DNA from: Durusdinium trenchii | Lineage: Eukaryota > Sar > Dinophyceae > Suessiales > Symbiodiniaceae | DNA length: 64,000 nucleotides | NCBI GenBank assembly: GCA_963970005.1 | Contig: CAXAMN010025695.1 | Span: 371,317 to 435,316, forward strand | Reading direction: 5' to 3' | Shown: in pieces, positions 54,601-64,000 of the stretch | How positions within the stretch are numbered: the first letter of the stretch is position 1 | How the letters are laid out: every line of letters begins with the position of its first letter | Notes under the pieces: generated by a model | What the model saw: the letters and a program-made list of their open reading frames with translations, nothing else | Databases searched by the model: none | What the model was told of the DNA's origin: nothing | Program-made: the position numbers and the translations under genes

Positions 54601-57600
54601 GCACCATTTACGCCCCAGCCTGAACCTCAAGAGTAAGAAAACAATTAAGCAAAAGAGACCCTGAGGAGAGAGAAGCACAAACTCAACGTAGACCCCTGGA
54701 AGGCAGTGAAGCTCATTGGCCATGTGTTGCTTTTTCATAGCCCATCCTTCGCCATTTCGCAGGAAAAGGAGAAAGATGTCGCTCGGCTGAGTTGCGGAAT
54801 CGACGAACCCGCAGACGTTCCAACGGCCCGACACCGGCGACACCAACAAGAGCGATTGCTCCTGAAGAGCTCAAACCAGCTTGAAACCTTTAAAACCTAC
54901 TTCAAGTCGTCGATTTTGAGGAAGATCGATGTTTTGGACAGCGACCACAGTGGCAGGGTCCCGAAACGCAGGGTCAGGATCGAACTTCCTGTGAAGCGAG
55001 CTCGTCCATTCTCAGGATAAGAAGAGCGGAAAGTCCGCTTACGACGACATGTCGGAAAAGAAGAAGAAGTCAGACTCGGATCCGACCTACTCGGAAAACA
55101 TGAAGCTCTCCATTAAGATCATGGAACGTGTCTCGAAAGCAGGTGCTGAACAAGGGCCTTAAAAGAAGCGTCTTGCTTCCAACAAGACAAAGTGGTGTGG
55201 AAAAATCGCTTTGGCGTTCCATCTCACCACGATTCCGCTGGACCGAATTGACTTGCTTCATAGTTGTTAATGTTGTTAACATATGTTTAATTTATATGTT
55301 TGTCTTTATCATTTTGGTGTGTGGGGCCTGGAAGTCCTTGCCGTAAGGTGGATACTCCCTCTTAATGGACCTGGCTCATGTTGATGGACCTGGTGAAGCA
55401 TTGCCATTTTGAACTAACTTATCCTTCCCAAACGGATGATGAAACTTGTTTAGCCCGTCCCGGTTGGAAAAACATGTGTAATGTTCAATCGGCTCTTGGC
55501 TGGCTTGACCCATGTATATATATATATATATATTTGGTTTTTGGGCCAGAAATTCTGGGGCAGGTCGTAGGAAGTAAGATGTGCAAATCAGCCATTCAGA
55601 ATCTGCCCAGGCATGGTGAACCAGAATGCAGAGAACGAGGTCTACCATGACTTCAAATACTGGGAGGACCGCAGTGATGAATTTCGTGACGGCAGCTTGG
55701 GCATCCAATCACATGATTCATGAGAACAGTCCAGGCATTGGTGCTCCCATCCAGGCATTGGTGCTTGTTTGTCCAGGCATTGGTGCTGTCAATACAGGAT
55801 CCAATTCCAACACCTTTCGAACTTTCCTTCGTCATGGGTCGTATGCTCTTTGGTTCTTTTCTATTCCAGTGGTGCACAGCCGTCACAGCGAATCCTTCTC
55901 AGGTGAGGGCACCCTGCTGCCCTTGTGGCGCTTCTCCTCGGAAAAGGCCAAGAAGAAACAGGCAACTGTGCTGGGAATGGGGTGGTAGTGGTACCGCCAC
56001 AGGCTTTCCACCTTAGGTCGCAGGGTACCCGTTTCGACCTTCCTTGGGTTCCGGAAGGTCCACGTCCGATCCACTCCGCCTTCCAAAAACACCTAAGCGT
56101 GATCCACCGCCTTCTAGGTCACTTGTATCAAATGGAATCCTCACTATAGCGATCTGTGCGCCGTGGGCTTCGGATCCTACGACTTCATGCGGCAAGGCAC
56201 GGGTGTCATTTGCGCCCCGGCGGGGAAGCGCGGAGAGCAGAAGCGAACGGCGGCCGGTCGCCAGGTGCAAATGAGACCCATGGGCACCTCTACACCCGGG
56301 AAGATTAACATAGAACCTGAAAACCACTGGGTTGTAGAGGAAAGTAGTCTTCCGAAGGTCCATTTTAAGATTCCATGTTAATCTTCCCGGGTGTAAAAGA
56401 TCTTATAATATCTTATACATAAAAGGGAAACAGGAGCAATGCCATCCACAAAGCCACCTGGCAATTGGCGCAGTGAGAACTAATTGTTCCACAACCCACA
56501 GACGGGGTGGTGTATGGACACTGTCAACCACATGCGGGCAATAGACATCCCGTATTTGTGGCACATGACTCGACCATGTCATGACCGTCGGTCCAGCCCA
56601 AGAGCCACAGAAGTTTTGCGAGCGTTGGACGTTGGAATTTGCGAGCTGCGAGCTGCTGAGGTTGCTACTCTCTGAAGAACACACGTTTCCCAGAGTATGT
56701 CTTCAACACCGACGCGGGCGTTTGCTCACTCGAGACTCGACATGACTTCGCACATTGCTTGCGACGTGCCAAGACGGTTGATCCTGAGACATAATTGTCG
56801 CCTCCTCCTTGGAATCTTCATTGCAGCAGACAAGATTTGACATGTGGAATTGAAACTGATGGAAACCCACAAGTATTTGAATGGGCGGAGCATCACTGAC
56901 CTCAAGCATTCCTTCTTTGAGGATTGGCATCCTGCACACCCTGCGGTCCTGGCCGTGGGCTTGTATGATGGCACCGTTTTAGTCTACGATGTGAGGGCCA
57001 GAACGAAGAAGCCAATCTATCAGAGCACTGTCCGAACCAACAAGCACACGGATCCCGTTTGGGAGGCCGCCATGGACCGGTGGGGAACATGGAACCACTG
57101 CGTATTTTCCGTGTCAGGTAGCTAGAGATGCAGAACGTTCATGAGCTTTAATAATATACATAAACCAAACTAACTAGTGAATACTGTAGTAGGTTGTGGA
57201 GAACCTTAGGACCTAGGAACATCATTGCAAGCGGAAGTGGGGGTTTCTTGCACTTCAATCATGTTGGATTCAGTGTATGGAGATCAGGGTCAGACGTTTG
57301 GGATTTGGCCGGGAACCGCGAACATCCTGCTTGCTTTGAAGTTCAGATGTGTAGCTCCTCGGACCTCGGCGTAGGTCCGATGGAACAACGATGAGTCCAC
57401 TGGAGCTTTGAACTTCTACTCGATCTCCTCAGATGGCCGTGTCTCGAACTGGCGCTGGCCCCAGCCATCCAAGAGTCGCGTCCTTTACAAACCCGACTTT
57501 TGCTGGTGGGATGGAGCAGGACTCAGGTCCACTGTTCAAAAAGAGATTTGAAAGAAGAAACTAATCAAAGTGGTGTGAGGATGTGTGAGGTTTCATCCGT

Positions 57601-60600
57601 GGGGAGACTTGCTCATCCGCTATTTTTGCTCCCTCACGGTCCATGACTCTATGACACTGAGGTTCTTGCTCAAGAACAAGTTGGAGAGTGAAGAAGTCAT
57701 GGAACTGTCGCTTGGAAGAGTTGAGCCTGTTGGGCCCTGACTCCCTGAAAAAAGCTCTGTGGATGAGTAGACAGCTCTCTATCGTTGCATTCTTTGAAGT
57801 CAACAGGGAGAGACCCGCAAGGAAAACACATAGAACAACAGAGCTTTAGATAGAGTTATGTCGGGCACGCCAGCCATAGATACAAGGAGCCAAAATAGTT
57901 TTATAAAGCAAAAACAAAGCAAAAAAAAAGCAAAAGGCAAAGCAAACAAAAAAGCAAAAAAATGTAGCTGTGCGTATTTGTCGCTTGTTTTTCACTTTTT
58001 TTTCGCTTTATTTTCGCATTTTTTTTCGTTTTTTTTTTTTTTTTTTTGCGCTTTTTTCCTTGGAGGGTACAGCAAAAACATATTTGTCGCTTTTTTCACT
58101 TTTTTGTCGCTTTATTTTCGCATTTTTTTCGCTGTTTTTTCGCTCTTTTTCGCTTTTTGTTTTGCTTTGTTTTTGCTTTTTGCTTTGTTTTTGCTTTGTT
58201 TTTGCATTTTCATTTGCTTTTATTTTGCTTTTTTTTTCACTTTTTTTTCACAAAAAGAATATTTGATGGTTGGCCATGTATGGCTGCCATCGCCCAACAT
58301 AAAGATAGAGAGTTCGATGGGTTCTGGGGTGCAATTCTTAGACCACCTTCGAACCAGGTGCGAAGTACCTTTGTTTGACCACACGAATCACACGACGCCC
58401 ATTTTTGGGTTCATGAAGAAATCCCGTTGCTTCCTGTTGCTGTTGTGGTGAGACGTCATATGCAGCAGGTGGGTTTTAAACCATCAGATCAGCACGAACA
58501 GTTCTCATCCAAGCCAGGGCCCCCGCCAAGACGCAGTCGCTTTCCGCCGGCTGAGCTTCCGAGGAAGCTCATGGGCAGCCCTGGCACTGGCGAAGAGGAC
58601 GAGACTTCCTTGGCCGGGCTTGCAGGTGGCCTTTGCCACTTGTCTGGATGTGAACATGTGACTGCAGGATGGTTTGCTGTGGTTTGCCGCCAGGATCCGC
58701 CAGAGTTTGGCCAGAGTTTTTGGGTGGGCCAGAGCCAACCCCATTTGATAGCGTCTATAATTACTTGAAGAAGGGCCTTGAAGAAGCGATTTGGACAAGA
58801 AAGGCTACTAACTTACCCATTTTGAATGTTGCGGGTCGCATGTATCGTCGATGTTACTGTTGCTACAGGCTGTTTGTCATGCAACCACTCTTGCATCAGC
58901 AGAGGGAATTCCAGCCATTCTTCGATATAAGATGCTATACATTTCCCCTGAAGAAACAAACACCTATCAAAACGTAGGTGCTCGTACCATGTGAAAAGAC
59001 TAGGTTTTGCCAGAAAACCCAGGGTGTTGATTTTCAGATAGTTTCGCATGTTGTTGACATAGCACAAGACTAACATGTATTTTGTTTTGAACATGTTGAT
59101 GAGCGTGCCAGCCACAGAGATTCACTGCAAAGCTGGGCAAGCCCTCAGAACCCATAGATTTTCTATTGGTTTCTGCGAGTTTTCTACGGGTTGGCAAAAG
59201 CCGAGTTTTTCTGAGAACCCTTGTTTTTACGGGTATGCACCGGTTCGCCATGGTTTGCCACGGGTTTTCTACGGGTTCGCTGTTCACAGCCTTAAACATG
59301 CATGCATGTGTTCTTTTTAAATGGTGTCCCAATATCATAATGGGTCACCTAAACAAAACAAAGTTTTGGCATAATGACGGAACACCTGGGTGGGACATAG
59401 AAAATGCATGTACATAAATGTCCAAAAACCTGAGGTTTTCACTGAAGAGCCGAGGTTTTGACCAATTGATCCAAAGTCGAGGTCCTTGTTCAGAACCTAC
59501 ATTGTACCTACATTTTTGAGTGGGTTAAGCCACATGTACAGGGTTGCCCACTGCCACCTGCCACGGCAATGGCCAGTCATTTTTTTGACTTGATGGCTCG
59601 TCAAGGTGGGCTTCTCATATAATGATGGCTCAACAAAGCATATACTGCATGTAAATATAATATGAGTAAATATGTAAATATAGAACACGCCGCGCCCTTC
59701 CATCTTCGTGTGAACATGCTTGATTTGCGTCCCATGGGTGAGTGTGCAAAGCACCCAGGGCTCCCTTGATCGGTCGTCACCGAATGGTCGCCAGGTGGGG
59801 CCAAACTCATCACGCCACGAGGGTCGGATCGCTACGCCGACCAAGGCTTTGACTTCCACTCGCACAGTGACCACAGCCATCTTTTCCTGGTTGGCACGGA
59901 AGAGGGTCGCATCCACAAGTGCTCCAAGGATGGGCCTGGGATTCTGTGATGTTTCTGACTGAGTGAAACGACCAACTCTGCAGATCAATAGGATCAAGAT
60001 TCGCACATCCAAGGCTCCTTTCCTGGTGGGTGTGAGTTCTTTTGTTTGGTGTTCGAACCTTTGCGGTGTTGGTGCTGCGATCGGAAGCCCAACAACTGCA
60101 TCTAAGAACATGCAGCTTCAAGGTTTGACCACTCTACAGGGGAAGCTCGTGCTTAGGCCGCTTGCGGTGGAGGACACAAGCCCTAAAGGATCCTCACGTG
60201 TAGCCCTGTTCCATGTGTTTCATTGTCACCCCAGGCATTGAATGATGATGCTGATGTTTCCGGGTCCTCTACCCAGTTAAGAACGTACAAGTACAAACCT
60301 GTGAACAAGTGCAGTGCATGTCAATCCCTCTATTTCCTGAAGCACCCGTTTACTGTACGCAGTTTGTATAGGTTTGGAGTTGCTGCAGGTTTGGAGTCTC
60401 ACGGCTGGTTTGCACCTAGAGCGATGCGTCAGCGCAGGCCTTCAGTGGGCAATACTTGGAGACCTATGAGGGCCACACCATGGCGGTGTACAGCGTGCGT
60501 TGGAACCCGTTTTTCGGCGGATCTCCGTCGGAGGGGACGGAACCCGTGAACCGCTGGTTCCGAAGCGATCCTCACCAGCTTGACTAAGTGACCCAAAGAA

Positions 60601-62710
60601 CACTGCTCATATGGAAACATATTATGGAACAATCTTTTTTTTTTTTGGGTGATTGGTTTATATTGTTTTTTCCAACTCAGATCCAGCAGTGTTGTGGAAG
60701 TAAGGTGAACCGGTGATTTTCCAACTGGCAAGGTCAGCGGATGATTCTGGTTATGGCGTGGAACTGTGAAGATGGACCTATGACCTTTATTTGGAGTATA
60801 TAATGTGAGAGACCAGTCTGAATCTGTGGAATAAATTGTTCCTCAACCGTTCAAGATGAGATCACCCCAAAAAGAAAAACACAAGGGTTGAACTTGAATC
60901 CAATATGTGTTGCAGCCGAATGCGGATTTGTGTGGACTTGATCAGCGAGGTTCCACGAGAAGATTTTCATCTCGGCCAGCGCAGATTGGACCGTGAAGCT
61001 GTGGAATCATGAGATGCTCGTGCTAGACTTAGGCGGCGTTTGCATGTTTGGGAGGTGTCTTTCGTTGAGGATGCGCCGTTGGATTTGTAGGGGTGGGAAG
61101 GCTCCCAGAGAATTTGAAGTGGAACCAGTAGAATCAGTAGAAGTGCACTGGTAGTATGTTCCAGTAGGTGTTGTGACCTTTCTTAGATGGTGGTGGCAAT
61201 GGTGATGAGAAGTATTGTCTCGAACAACTTCTTCCACCAAAAGTACTGTATCCAAAAATTGCATTCAGCTGGGCGGTATTTGTCTTATGGATGCCAAGAA
61301 TTATATGTGTTTCTTGAACACCTCCCTTTTTTGTGCTAACACTTAGTCAAGCCGACAAACCAGTAGTTCGACATCTTTGAACATGCCCATCATGGTATGG
61401 ATGTTTTGGCTGTGAGTGGTTGCAGTGGAGCGATTCAAGATACATTGGACGCTTGAGCAATTCAAGGCCCAACAGATGTTGACATCCTGCTGTCCAGATG
61501 TTGACATCCAGATACCAGCATAGGATGCATAGGTGTGCCTCAAAATGGATTCTTGAACCCCACGGGTGTGGCTTCTTCACTCACTTTGGCGCGATTCCAC
61601 GTGGCGGTGGAAACCGAGGAATCGCTTCGCCATCCTGTCGTTCGATCTCTCACAGGTGCGGTAGAAACTGAAAGGGTGTCGGATATCCTGTATCCCTGGT
61701 TGCCTTAGAAGCGTGGGCACTGATCAGTATGGTCTTGTAGCTCTTGGTATACTTCCAGACCAGGAACCCACAAGGTGCTTGTTCCCTCGCCTGATGACCG
61801 AGAGGCTCCGCCCGCTTTCACCGCTACACCAGGCCATTGGAGACGTCGCTTGGGCGCCCTATAGCTCGACCACCTTCGCAGCGATCACCTCCGATGGTGC
61901 TGGGGGATCCACCAGTGGCGTCGTGCACGTCTATGCACCTTGGAGGAAGAAGGTCGGGTGAAAGGCACCGTGGGACGGGTGGAGTGGTGGGAGGTGACGT
62001 TGAAAAGGCCAGCAATATGTAAGCATGATGAAGCTATAAAACGAAGGAATTCTTGCAAGATTCGATCATGCCGAAGCTATCCGAAGCTGGATACACAGAT
62101 GGCCCCGGCCAGGCTTGAAGAATAGCACCCAGGACCCCCCCAGGTTTTCAGAGGACCTTCCCCTTTGACCAATGCCATGGTACATCATAGTACTCCTTTG
62201 ATTCCTTTGGAGCCTTTTCTTCGCCAACGGAGAGAAGTTGCTTGACACCTGTCATCGCGGGATCGCCAGACCTAGGACCTCTCAGTGAATCGAAATGATC
62301 ACATTTGCGCTCAGAAGGCGGGGCCTTCCTGTTGCTCCACTTGACGCCGAGCCCCAAGTTGCGGGAGGTGAGATCAGGTATGACCGGGCCAAACAGATTC
62401 ACAGATTGGCTGAATATCATGATTTCGGTCATTAGTGCACCGTAATAATCCCGATAGACAAGCAGCTGCTAGGTGTCTTGAAGCCTGAGCTCGTTACCAC
62501 AGTTCTTGAGTTGCGAGCACATCATATGTGGGGTTCGGACTGCCGTTCCCAATTGCCGTCCTTGCATGTCCGTCACCACCATCCTCGTCGCGACTGCCAA
62601 CGTGACCGCGTTTGGTTCCACAACGACTCGCAGGTGGTGAAGCGCGCCAAGCTGACGCATGTGGCCTTCAGCAAGTCTGAGCCCATCATCATCGTGGGCG
62701 ACGATCGGGG
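48547..62710 (+). CDS. DNAI1: axonemal outer-arm dynein intermediate chain 1 (DNAI1/IC78 type), multi-exon gene span
   Basis: A WD-repeat subunit at the base of the outer dynein arm that helps attach the motor to the flagellar doublet. Twenty-two exons follow the order of animal DNAI1: [41 protein letters not shown], an acidic Lys/Glu segment, [78 protein letters not shown], then WD repeats with [135 protein letters not shown] and [20 protein letters not shown]. Most junctions keep phase. Donors are mainly GC with some GT and GA. The last C-terminal exon(s) and one loop before LTHVAF were not found. Not a cytoplasmic intermediate chain, because the SERAAQ and QWEIFD motifs are axonemal. Confidence 0.93.
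48630..48735. repeat. CTACTAGTAG-type dispersed repeat, copy 4
   Basis: GTAGCTTCTTGTTACTAGTAG, GTAGCGTCCTTGCTCCTAGTA and TCGATGCCCTTTGTTACTTG follow at once after the first dynein exon, at the start of intron 1. Confidence 0.85.
49297..49352 (+). CDS. DNAI1: dynein IC exon 2
   Basis: Acceptor cgagtcgcag. The reading [18 protein letters not shown] precedes a GT donor and is acidic like the segment before VRPPDQL in animals. Phase fits both neighbours. Confidence 0.65.
49895..49930 (+). CDS. DNAI1: dynein IC exon 3
   Basis: Acceptor cggcgggcag. Twelve codons read [14 protein letters not shown] donor. Matches the conserved VRPxDQLxL motif. Confidence 0.8.
50004..50093 (+). mobile_element. MITE-like element family 2, copy C
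   Basis: CCCCAAATCATCATGGAAGTG and CACTTGCATGAATGTTCCAGG form the ends; GGCATGGCCCCTTGAATCACC and CTCGACAAACAGG lie inside. It starts 73 bp after dynein exon 3. Confidence 0.85.
50842..50909 (+). CDS. DNAI1: dynein IC exon 4
   Basis: Acceptor aaaagccag. The reading [20 protein letters not shown] continues NT. A GC donor splits a Thr codon. Confidence 0.8.
51719..51749 (+). CDS. DNAI1: dynein IC exon 5 (micro-exon)
   Basis: Acceptor gacggctgag. Completes Thr, then [10 protein letters not shown] and a GT donor. Matches xRYSFKExxYK of animals. GCA flanks both intron edges. Confidence 0.75.
51905..52015. repeat. CTACTAGTAG-type dispersed repeat, copy 5
   Basis: GTAGCGATGCCCTTTTGTTAC, CTAGTATCTTCTTGTTCCTAG and GCGTCCTTGCTCCGTTCGTAG follow the family order inside dynein intron 5. 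Confidence 0.8.
52114..52194 (+). CDS. DNAI1: dynein IC exon 6
   Basis: Acceptor ccccgttttgcag. The reading [20 protein letters not shown] continues EAMDQIE to a GC donor. Phase 0 on both sides. Confidence 0.85.
52536..52631 (+). CDS. DNAI1: dynein IC exon 7 (acidic linker, end approximate)
   Basis: Acceptor ggggaccag. The reading [20 protein letters not shown] continues [12 protein letters not shown]. The end is uncertain; no donor gives a clear phase match to the next exon. Confidence 0.7.
53765..53858 (+). CDS. DNAI1: dynein IC exon 8 (SERAAQ motif, start approximate)
   Basis: The reading [20 protein letters not shown] continues [10 protein letters not shown] to a GC donor. The start could be 53,765 or 53,773. 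The word GCGAACGTGCC occurs just before and just inside the exon. Confidence 0.85.
54070..54136 (+). CDS. DNAI1: dynein IC exon 9
   Basis: Acceptor catgatggcag. Completes Arg, then [20 protein letters not shown] and AK. GC donor. Confidence 0.9.
55016..55127 (+). CDS. DNAI1: dynein IC exon 10
   Basis: Acceptor ccattctcag. The reading [20 protein letters not shown] runs to [12 protein letters not shown] donor splits Arg. Confidence 0.88.
55611..55691 (+). CDS. DNAI1: dynein IC exon 11
   Basis: Acceptor atctgcccag. The reading [20 protein letters not shown] continues RSDEFRD. A GC donor splits Gly. Confidence 0.92.
55903..55961 (+). CDS. DNAI1: dynein IC exon 12
   Basis: Acceptor aatccttctcag. 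The reading [20 protein letters not shown] precedes a GC donor. Confidence 0.93.
56118..56211 (+). CDS. DNAI1: dynein IC exon 13 (first WD region)
   Basis: Acceptor gccttctag. The reading [20 protein letters not shown] continues [14 protein letters not shown] donor splits Cys. Confidence 0.93.
56661..56731 (+). CDS. DNAI1: dynein IC exon 14
   Basis: Acceptor agctgctgag. The reading [20 protein letters not shown] continues CSL. GA donor. Confidence 0.88.
56922..57065 (+). CDS. DNAI1: dynein IC exon 15 (WD repeat)
   Basis: Acceptor ccttctttgag. Forty-eight codons include [34 protein letters not shown] and [12 protein letters not shown] donor. Confidence 0.95.
57375..57494 (+). CDS. DNAI1: dynein IC exon 16 (WD repeat, end approximate)
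   Basis: Acceptor acctcggcgtag. The reading [20 protein letters not shown] continues [23 protein letters not shown] donor is likely at 57,495. Confidence 0.9.
57895..58258. repeat. A-rich then (TTTTCGC)n-like low-complexity tract in dynein intron
   Basis: AAAAGCAAAA words, then long T runs with regularly spaced CGC, TGC and CAC. It opens long Phe-rich frames that are not genes. Confidence 0.85.
58556..58625 (+). CDS. DNAI1: dynein IC exon 17
   Basis: The reading [20 protein letters not shown] continues GLA. A GT donor splits Gly and joins in phase to GFDFH of the next exon. An alternative start is 58,564. Confidence 0.75.
59846..59928 (+). CDS. DNAI1: dynein IC exon 18 (WD repeat)
   Basis: Acceptor cgccgaccaag. 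The reading [20 protein letters not shown] continues [10 protein letters not shown] donor. Confidence 0.93.
60438..60530 (+). CDS. DNAI1: dynein IC exon 19 (WD repeat, end approximate)
   Basis: Acceptor cagcgcag. The reading [20 protein letters not shown] continues RWNPFF. A GA donor at 60,531 would keep phase. Confidence 0.88.
60960..61025 (+). CDS. DNAI1: dynein IC exon 20 (WD repeat, end approximate)
   Basis: Acceptor gttccacgag. The reading [23 protein letters not shown] donor at 61,020 or a GA donor at 61,026 gives phase 0. Confidence 0.88.
61833..61896 (+). CDS. DNAI1: dynein IC exon 21 (WD repeat, end approximate)
   Basis: Acceptor cgctacaccag. The reading [20 protein letters not shown] continues DG. 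A GT donor lies at 61,897, but the frame stays open through GVVHVYAPW, which may be part of the exon. Confidence 0.88.
62634..62710 (+). CDS. DNAI1: dynein IC exon 22 (last WD repeat seen)
   Basis: Acceptor cgactcgcag. The reading [20 protein letters not shown] continues VGDDRG. The end is unclear because of the G run; animals continue with a short LKLSPNLRK tail that was not found. Confidence 0.85.
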
Positions 62711-64000
62711 GGGGAGCCACCTGGCTCCGTGGTTCGAGACGGAGAAACGATCCATGAGAGACGGGACGGCGCTGTGGTTCGACCATTTTACACTTATTTT
62801 GTTGGGGGGTGGCAGTGAGAATCGCACTAACATGCACTCACTAATTATAGTCCGTAGAGTCTATACAGTATATATAGTAATTACTATAATATAGTTATAT
62901 ATATTGTTTAATTTACTACGCCTACTATACATGTGCACACTGTGAAGAGATTGTTCGCACTTTTATGGTTGGTACGGTCAATGACATGTGGACTTGTTCT
63001 GACACAAGCCGATGACATTGAACATTTGAGACAACCCCACTTGTAAGAAGTAAGAGAACAATACACTCTCCGGTTCAAGACAGTCAATCAGACTAATAGA
63101 CTTTTGGAAACTTATTTTTCCTTCAGACCTGGGCTGTGCTTTTTTGTCGTCGGCGTCCAGGGTGAGTCTCCCGGTGTAACTGTTCGCCGCAGCGACCGAC
63201 CCCTTTTAATTTGGTGAAGGTCATCCATTGAGAGATCCCAGGCTCACTCATTGAGGGCCTAGACTTAGATCACTAAGACGTGCCATACCATTCCCACCAT
63301 GCTATCAGAAACTTCACCGTGGATCGTGGATCTCCAGACAAGACACGTCGAGGCCCCAGACCACCGACCTGTCGACAGGAACCTGTCGACAGGAAGTGAC
63401 CTCCTCGGACCTTGGAAGTCCTTCACCTCCTGGGTGGCACGCTGCACGCTGAGGTGAACACGCTGAAGTTGTCGCCCAACCTGCGAATCGACGTGGTTAG
63501 GCCGGGGTCCCGGAAGAGCATGGAGAGGTCGACACATATTTGACGAGCCCGGACATGAGCAACAAAAACACAGTTTTTTGTAGTTTTTTAGGTTTTTTGC
63601 ATCCAGAGTGGTAGAGAGAGGGCATATTTGCCATTCTTCTAAGTCCTTTTTGAGGTTTGTTGAGCCAACCCAGCCCTGCCAATATAAACGAAGCTGGTGC
63701 ACCTTCCCACCTTGGGCAGGATGGCAGGTCGAGAGAGACCAGGTGGACCCTTGAATTCAGAGGATCAGATTGTTTTAGATCGTTGTCTTCATCAAGCCTG
63801 AGCTATCCACCCCCCAGATTCTTGAAAGCCAAATAAGTCGTGTTGCTTGCAAGTCCTTCCGCTGTGACCGCTCTTCGAGAGTTTGAATGAACACATCTTC
63901 AAAACGTGCCTGCACGAGCACGGCCTGAGACTGAGAAGCCCAAACAGTGTGATCTCCTTGGTGAAAGGTGGGACTGACCATACCGGTGAGATCCCTTTCC
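62711..64000. other. no exon recognised
   Basis: AT-rich at 62.86-62.93 kb, otherwise ordinary composition. The missing end of the dynein gene should lie here or beyond the window. Confidence 0.5.

Noticed and set aside
57858..58451. 197-codon Phe-rich frame resembling a membrane protein
   Set aside because: The region is a T-rich low-complexity tract within a dynein intron, and all three frames are Phe/Leu rich.
8000..63702. Long minus-strand frames (for example 24,261-24,794 and 59,497-60,111)
   Set aside because: They lack recognisable motifs and mostly lie opposite introns, repeats or + strand exons.

Overview
The window looks like nuclear DNA of a dinoflagellate, most likely a Symbiodiniaceae-type alga. 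The evidence is gene structure rather than one marker. All recognisable genes lie on the + strand, are broken into many small exons (about 30-460 bp) and are separated by introns of 0.1-4 kb. Their introns end in AG but often begin with GC or GA instead of GT, as described for dinoflagellates. Protein content also fits: a one-domain voltage-gated channel with EF-hands, a CDPK, an outer-arm axonemal dynein intermediate chain, a 14-3-3-like protein, and WW / J-domain / ubiquitin-like proteins. I saw no bacterial operon, rRNA, CRISPR array or virus. Exon ends were placed by hand from reading phase plus AG acceptors and GT/GC/GA donors; ends marked approximate are uncertain.

Layout. (1) About 0.96-19.3 kb: voltage-gated cation channel, with S1, S2, S3, S4, S5, pore turret, post-S6 region and two EF-hands found as separate exons; S6, most of the pore and one EF-hand exon were not found. 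(2) 19.3-25.8 kb: intergenic, rich in short inverted-repeat elements. (3) 25,768-28,802: a calcium-dependent protein kinase whose seven exons join in phase to 572 codons plus stop. (4) 28.8-31.7 kb: intergenic. (5) 31,713-34,704: small WW plus ubiquitin-like protein. (6) About 35.3-39,979: divergent 14-3-3-like gene with one apparent 1-nt frameshift. (7) 39,980-42.5 kb: mostly non-coding, holding a (TCA)n microsatellite with a 10-N gap. (8) 42,547-47,795: WW, coiled-coil, Gln/Ala-rich and J-domain protein, incomplete at both ends. (9) 48,547 to about 62,710: axonemal dynein intermediate chain (DNAI1/IC78 type), with 22 exons located and the last part of the C-terminus not found. (10) 62.7-64.0 kb: no exon recognised.

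The genes do not form one pathway, but several fit a motile, calcium-signalling protist: a calcium-responsive channel, a calcium-dependent kinase and a flagellar motor subunit. The non-coding part carries at least three dispersed inverted-repeat families (a 113-bp MITE-like element, a 95-bp MITE-like element and a palindromic CTACTAGTAG element), a repeated block at 9.9-11.05 kb, and several micro- and minisatellites.
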